Assembly: GCF_009832905.1 (NCBI RefSeq)
Contig: NZ_CP047135.1
Coordinates: 4,355,001-4,419,000, forward strand
DNA: 64,000 nt
Source of the DNA: Stenotrophomonas sp. 364
Lineage (GTDB): Bacteria; Pseudomonadota; Gammaproteobacteria; Xanthomonadales; Xanthomonadaceae
Reading direction: 5' to 3'
The first letter of the stretch is position 1. Each line of letters opens with the position of its first letter. A program made the translations under genes and the position numbers. The notes below the pieces were generated by a model that had not been told where the DNA came from, ran no database searches, and saw nothing but the letters and a program-made list of their open reading frames with translations. Positions 60,515 through 64,000 of the stretch are shown here, piece by piece.

Positions 60515-60553
60515 GCGGGCCTCTATATGAAGGGGACGGAAAGAACCGGAAAT

Positions 60554-60581
60554 TCTATAGACCCGACCAAGGTGCCGTCAA
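60554..60581 (-). promoter_or_regulatory. Likely rpmH promoter
   Basis: On the minus strand, TTGACG (60576-60581), a 16-bp spacer and TATAGA (60554-60559) resemble sigma-70 -35 and -10 boxes, 40 bp upstream of the rpmH ATG. This divergent spacer also holds DnaA boxes near dnaA. Confidence 0.65.
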
Positions 60582-60621
60582 GTGTCTGGCACTACGGGAT
60601 TTCATCGGGCTGTGCAATAGC

Positions 60622-60642
60622 TGTGGATCATTTTGTGAATAA
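60622..60642. promoter_or_regulatory. DnaA-box cluster upstream of dnaA
   Basis: TGTGGATCA (60622-60630, one mismatch to TGTGGATAA) and TGTGAATAA (60634-60642, matching TTATNCACA on the minus strand) lie in the rpmH-dnaA spacer. They probably mediate autoregulation of dnaA and may form part of the origin. Confidence 0.65.
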
Positions 60643-60767
60643 CTTTGGGACAACCATTCCCGCCCCCCCTCGTCGGTGGTAGTCTGCGCCATCCATTCTT
60701 CCCTCCTTCCGGCCTGCGGTGCGGCGGTTTCCTACGCCTGTACGCTGGCCCCAGACGATTATTGCCG

Positions 60768-62102
60768 ATGGATGCCTGGTCCCGTTGTCTCGAACGCCTC
60801 GAAGCGGAGTTCCCGCCCGAGGATGTTCACACCTGGTTGAAGCCACTGCAGGCCGATCTGCGCGTGGACAGCCTGGTGCTTTATGCGCCAAACGCCTTCA
60901 TTGTCGACCAGGTGCGCGAGCTGTACCTGCCGCGCATCAAGGAACTGCTGGCGCACTTCGCCGGTTTCGGCGACGTTTTTCTTGAAATCGGCTCGCGTCC
61001 GCGGGCCGTAGAGGCGCAGATTGCGCTCAATCCGGGCGTCAGCGCCCCGGCCGTGGCGGCCGAACCGCTGGTGCCGTTCGCCGGCAACCTGGATTCGCAC
61101 TACACCTTCGCCAACTTCGTGGAGGGCCGCAGCAACCAGCTGGGCCTGGCCGCGGCGTTCCAGGCGGCGCAGAAACCGGGTGACCGGGCGCACAACCCGC
61201 TGCTGCTGTACGGCGGCACCGGCCTGGGCAAGACCCACCTGATGTTCGCGGCCGGCAATGCGATGCGCCAGGCCAACCCGGCTGCCAAGGTCCTGTACCT
61301 GCGCTCGGAACAGTTCTTCAGCGCGATGATCCGGGCGTTGCAGGAAAAAACCATGGATCAGTTCAAGCGCCAGTTCCAGCAGGTGGACGCGCTGCTGATC
61401 GATGACATCCAGTTCTTCGCGGGCAAGGACCGTACCCAGGAAGAGTTCTTCCATACGTTCAATGCCCTGTTCGACGGCAAGCAGCAGATCATCCTGACCT
61501 GCGACCGGTACCCGCGCGAAGTCGAGGGCCTGGAAGCTCGGCTCAAGTCGCGCTTGGCCTGGGGCCTGTCGGTGGCCATCGAACCGCCGGACTTCGAGAC
61601 CCGCGCCGCGATCGTGCTGGCCAAGGCACGTGAGCGTGGCACCGAGATTCCCGACGATGTGGCGTTTCTGATTGCCAAGAAGATGCGCTCCAATGTCCGC
61701 GACCTCGAGGGTGCGCTGAATACCCTGGCCGCACGCGCCAACTTCACCGGCCGTGCGATCACCACTGATTTTGCGCAGGAAACCCTGCGCGACCTGCTGC
61801 GCGCCCAGCAGCAGGCGATCAGCATTCCCAACATCCAGAAAACCGTGGCCGACTACTACGGGCTGCAGATCAAGGATCTGCTGTCCAAGCGTCGGACCCG
61901 GTCGCTGGCCCGTCCGCGCCAGGTAGCCATGGCGCTGACCAAGGAACTGACCGAGCACAGCCTGCCGGAAATCGGCGATGCCTTTGCCGGCCGGGACCAC
62001 ACCACGGTGCTGCATGCCTGCCGTCAGATCCGGACGTTGATGGAAGCCGACGGCAAGTTGCGGGAAGACTGGGACAAGCTGATCCGGAAGTTGAGCGAAT
62101 GA
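60768..62102 (+). CDS. dnaA: Chromosomal replication initiator DnaA
   Basis: A 444-residue initiator ATPase. Domain I is [27 protein letters not shown]; domain III has Walker [13 protein letters not shown] and Walker [21 protein letters not shown]; the DNA-binding domain IV has the signature [15 protein letters not shown]. The linker (domain II) is short. The ATG at 60768 gives the family start; the open frame upstream is the AT-richer origin spacer. Confidence 0.97.
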   Translation: MDAWSRCLERLEAEFPPEDVHTWLKPLQADLRVDSLVLYAPNAFIVDQVRELYLPRIKELLAHFAGFGDVFLEIGSRPRAVEAQIALNPGVSAPAVAAEPLVPFAGNLDSHYTFANFVEGRSNQLGLAAAFQAAQKPGDRAHNPLLLYGGTGLGKTHLMFAAGNAMRQANPAAKVLYLRSEQFFSAMIRALQEKTMDQFKRQFQQVDALLIDDIQFFAGKDRTQEEFFHTFNALFDGKQQIILTCDRYPREVEGLEARLKSRLAWGLSVAIEPPDFETRAAIVLAKARERGTEIPDDVAFLIAKKMRSNVRDLEGALNTLAARANFTGRAITTDFAQETLRDLLRAQQQAISIPNIQKTVADYYGLQIKDLLSKRRTRSLARPRQVAMALTKELTEHSLPEIGDAFAGRDHTTVLHACRQIRTLMEADGKLREDWDKLIRKLSE

Positions 62103-62170
62103 TGCATGCACGCCGCACAGGCGTCATCGCATAAAACGGTGCAGAATCCGGTAGCAAGCAGGGGACAGGG

Positions 62171-62214
62171 TGTGGATAAGAAATCGGGTAAATTTCCCGG
62201 AGGATTTATCCACA
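62171..62214. promoter_or_regulatory. Inverted pair of perfect DnaA boxes between dnaA and dnaN
   Basis: TGTGGATAA (62171-62179) and TTATCCACA (62206-62214) are perfect consensus boxes in opposite orientation, about 35 bp apart. They lie in the 276-bp spacer after dnaA, with an AT-rich stretch at 62331-62359 on the far side. This is a standard candidate oriC arrangement for this family. Confidence 0.8.
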
Positions 62215-62247
62215 GGTTCGCCCTCCCCCCGAGGGTTAGTAGTGCAG

Positions 62248-62283
62248 AGGGTTTCAATGCCTGAAACCTCTTTGTTTACAAAG
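62248..62283. other. Inverted repeats in the dnaA-dnaN spacer
   Basis: Two palindromes: GTTTCA (62251-62256) with TGAAAC (62262-62267), extended by GAGG/CCTC with one bulge, and CTTTGT (62270-62275) with ACAAAG (62278-62283). They lie between the DnaA boxes and the AT-rich region before dnaN. They may be regulatory or origin-associated. Confidence 0.45.
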
Positions 62284-62330
62284 ACTTAGCTGTGTTTTCC
62301 AGCGATTCTGTTCCTACCATCACCACCAAG

Positions 62331-62359
62331 CTTTTGATTTATTCCATATTTTTTTAAAG
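62331..62359. other. AT-rich stretch before dnaN (possible DNA unwinding element)
   Basis: A run dominated by A and T, including a seven-base T tract, within an otherwise GC-rich genome and next to perfect DnaA boxes. It is a plausible unwinding site of oriC. The dnaN start lies 20 bp downstream. Confidence 0.55.
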
Positions 62360-62378
62360 CATAGGGGCACGGAACCAC

Positions 62379-63479
62379 ATGCGTTTCACACTGCAGCGCG
62401 AAGCCTTTCTCAAGCCGTTGGCACAAGTCGTCAACGTGGTCGAACGCCGCCAGACCTTGCCGGTTCTGGCAAATTTCCTGGTCCAGGTGCAGAACGGGCA
62501 GCTTTCGCTGACCGGTACGGACCTGGAAGTGGAAATGGTGTCGCGGATCGCGGTGGAAGATGCCCAGGACGGCGAGACCACCATCCCCGCCCGCAAGCTG
62601 TTCGAGATCATCCGCGCCCTGCCCGATGGCAGCCGGATCACCGTCTCGCAGACCGGTGACAAGATCACCGTGCAGGCCGGCCGCAGCCGCTTCACCCTGG
62701 CAACCCTGCCGGCCAACGACTTCCCGTCGGTTGACGAAGTGGAAGCCACCGAGCGTGTCGCCATCGGCGAAGCCACCCTGAAGGAACTGATCGAACGCAC
62801 CGCGTTCGCGATGGCCCAGCAGGACGTGCGCTACTACCTCAACGGCCTGCTGTTCGATCTGCGCGGCGATGCCCTGCGCACCGTCGCAACCGACGGCCAC
62901 CGCTTGGCGCTGTGCGAGACCGAGCTGGAAAAGGCCAGCGGCGCCAAGCGTCAGATCATCGTGCCGCGCAAGGGCGTGACCGAACTGCAGCGTCTGCTGG
63001 AAAGCGGCGATCGTGAGATCGAGCTGGAAGTCGGTCGCAGCCACGTGCGGGTCAAGCGCGACGATGTCACTTTCACGTCGAAGCTGATCGATGGCCGCTT
63101 CCCGGATTACGAGGCAGTGATCCCGATCGGTGCCGACCGTGAAGTGAAGGTCGACCGCGAAGCACTTCGGGCCTCGCTGCAGCGCGCTGCGATTCTGTCC
63201 AACGAGAAATACCGCGGCATCCGCGTGGAAGTCTCGCCGGGCAACCTGAAGATCAGTGCGCACAACCCCGAGCAGGAAGAAGCCCAGGAAGAGATTGAGG
63301 CCGACACCACGGTCAGCGATCTGGCTATCGGCTTCAACGTGAACTACCTGCTGGACGCCTTGTCCGCACTGCGCGATGAGCACGTGGTGATCCAGCTGCG
63401 TGATTCGAACTCCTCTGCCCTGGTTCGTGAGGCCAGCAGCGAGAAGTCGCGTCATGTGGTGATGCCGCTGCGTCTCTGA
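62379..63479 (+). CDS. dnaN: DNA polymerase III beta subunit (sliding clamp)
   Basis: A 366-residue clamp. Three similar domains of about 120 residues are visible, with conserved LPVLANFLVQV near residue 30, RTVATDGHRLALCETEL near 170 and the C-terminal VVMPLRL end. It holds the polymerase on DNA and docks partner proteins. A terminator and parS-like sites follow. The expected next gene, recF, is not in the window. Confidence 0.97.
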   Translation: MRFTLQREAFLKPLAQVVNVVERRQTLPVLANFLVQVQNGQLSLTGTDLEVEMVSRIAVEDAQDGETTIPARKLFEIIRALPDGSRITVSQTGDKITVQAGRSRFTLATLPANDFPSVDEVEATERVAIGEATLKELIERTAFAMAQQDVRYYLNGLLFDLRGDALRTVATDGHRLALCETELEKASGAKRQIIVPRKGVTELQRLLESGDREIELEVGRSHVRVKRDDVTFTSKLIDGRFPDYEAVIPIGADREVKVDREALRASLQRAAILSNEKYRGIRVEVSPGNLKISAHNPEQEEAQEEIEADTTVSDLAIGFNVNYLLDALSALRDEHVVIQLRDSNSSALVREASSEKSRHVVMPLRL

Positions 63480-63489
63480 CCTGACGCGT

Positions 63490-63505
63490 GGTTCCACGTG
63501 GAACC
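63490..63505. promoter_or_regulatory. parS-like centromere site 1
   Basis: GGTTCCACGTGGAACC, a perfect 16-bp palindrome close to the ParB-binding parS consensus of Pseudomonas-type chromosomes (TGTTCCACGTGGAACA). It lies 11 bp after dnaN. Confidence 0.78.
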
Positions 63506-63518
63506 GATGCGTTGAAGA

Positions 63519-63546
63519 AGCCCGGTCTAGTGCCGGGCTTTTTTTT
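63519..63546 (+). terminator. Intrinsic terminator of dnaN
   Basis: AGCCCGG (63519-63525), 7-base loop, CCGGGCT (63533-63539), followed by a run of T. It lies 39 bp past the dnaN stop and between two parS-like sites. Confidence 0.9.
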
Positions 63547-63561
63547 GTTCCACGTGGAGCA
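63546..63561. promoter_or_regulatory. parS-like centromere site 2
   Basis: TGTTCCACGTGGAGCA, one mismatch from the TGTTCCACGTGGAACA consensus, 40 bp from the first site. Two close parS sites near the origin are normal for ParB loading. Confidence 0.75.
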
Positions 63562-63912
63562 TTGCGGTTTCGACGTAACGCGCAGCGGTTTGGATCCTGG
63601 TAGGCGGCCGCCGTGGAAGCATTGATCAACGACTCGCGACAGGGTTGTTCGCATCAGGTTTCGACGTAGGCAGATCCGACGGATTGCGCACCCGGTTCCC
63701 CCACTCCCAAGCCCTGCTTTCGCGTTCCATGCCGACGGCTCGTTTGGGTGCCCGGATCACTGCTCTATGCTTTAAAAACTGTATATAAATCTAAAGCTAG
63801 GTGGTGTTGGTAGGGCCAGATTTGGTTGAAAAGTACCTTATCTATTTGAAATTCAAAGGAATATTAGGTCTGAAACCCCCTACATAAGGCCCCCTGAGGC
63901 TGGGGGTGATCC

Positions 63913-63980
63913 TGTGGATATCTTTCAAGGCGGGTTTTTAGTCTGTTTTTATCCACAGTCCGTACATGGGTTGTGCATAA
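63913..63980. promoter_or_regulatory. DnaA-box cluster downstream of dnaN
   Basis: Three boxes: TGTGGATAT (63913-63921, one mismatch, minus orientation), TTATCCACA (63949-63957, perfect), and TGTGCATAA (63972-63980, matches TTATNCACA on the minus strand). The window ends in TGTGG, which may start a fourth. With the AT-rich stretch on their left they form a second origin-like site. Confidence 0.72.
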
Positions 63981-64000
63981 GTCATACAGAGCCCCTGTGG

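Larger units (their letters stand above)
63480..64000. other. Intergenic region after dnaN
   Basis: 520 bp with no convincing gene. It contains two parS-like palindromes flanking a terminator, an AT-rich stretch (about 63765-63870) unusual for this genome, and three DnaA boxes near the right edge. The next gene lies beyond the window. Confidence 0.8.

Overview
The window is GC-rich, about two thirds G+C by eye, except for a few AT-rich spacers near the right end. It looks like a chromosomal segment of a Xanthomonadaceae bacterium, most likely Stenotrophomonas or a close relative. The evidence is the rpmH-rnpA-yidC / dnaA-dnaN origin layout, the gene content, and many short palindromes that begin with GTAG and resemble the SMAG repeats of Stenotrophomonas maltophilia. 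No rRNA, tRNA, CRISPR array, insertion sequence or prophage was seen.

Left part (1-21.3 kb): the cut 5' end of a BenE-type benzoate transporter; a GYF/DUF2628 membrane protein; an exported lytic transglycosylase fused to a hexose-phosphate mutarotase-like domain; a two-gene ergothioneine operon (egtB-egtD); a GGDEF diguanylate cyclase; a YchJ protein; and a TauE/SafE exporter. A three-gene SMC-like complex follows (jetA-jetB-jetC, Wadjet/MksFEB-type) with no nuclease gene jetD beside it. Then come folE and a MarR-controlled aromatic-acid-type efflux operon (DUF1656, HlyD adaptor, outer-membrane factor, FUSC pump).

Middle (21.3-45 kb): a recC-recB-recD operon; a complete mlaFEDCB-mlaA phospholipid-transport operon ending at a strong bidirectional terminator; glutathione peroxidase; a Cys-rich lipoprotein; rmuC; and a redox/electrophile group (GST, nitroreductase, MDR oxidoreductase and its divergent LysR regulator). 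Then a LysE exporter, a second LysR gene divergent from an aldo/keto reductase, a suppressor-of-fused-domain protein and a small exported protein.

Right part (45-64 kb): an amino-acid permease, an M19 dipeptidase, an RlmI-type rRNA methyltransferase, and terC under a yybP-ykoY manganese riboswitch. Next are a rhomboid protease, a membrane protein of unknown function, a glycerophosphodiester phosphodiesterase, mnmE, and an unusual lipoprotein that joins a polysaccharide deacetylase, a caspase-like domain and TPRs. Last come yidC, rnpA and rpmH, transcribed leftwards, then dnaA and dnaN, transcribed rightwards. DnaA boxes lie upstream of dnaA, between dnaA and dnaN, and downstream of dnaN. Two parS-like palindromes flank the dnaN terminator, so the replication origin and the centromere-like region lie here.

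The most unusual items are the jetABC set without jetD, the deacetylase-caspase-TPR lipoprotein, the transglycosylase-mutarotase fusion, and the origin/parS layout. All functional assignments come from reading motifs and family resemblance; no database search was run.
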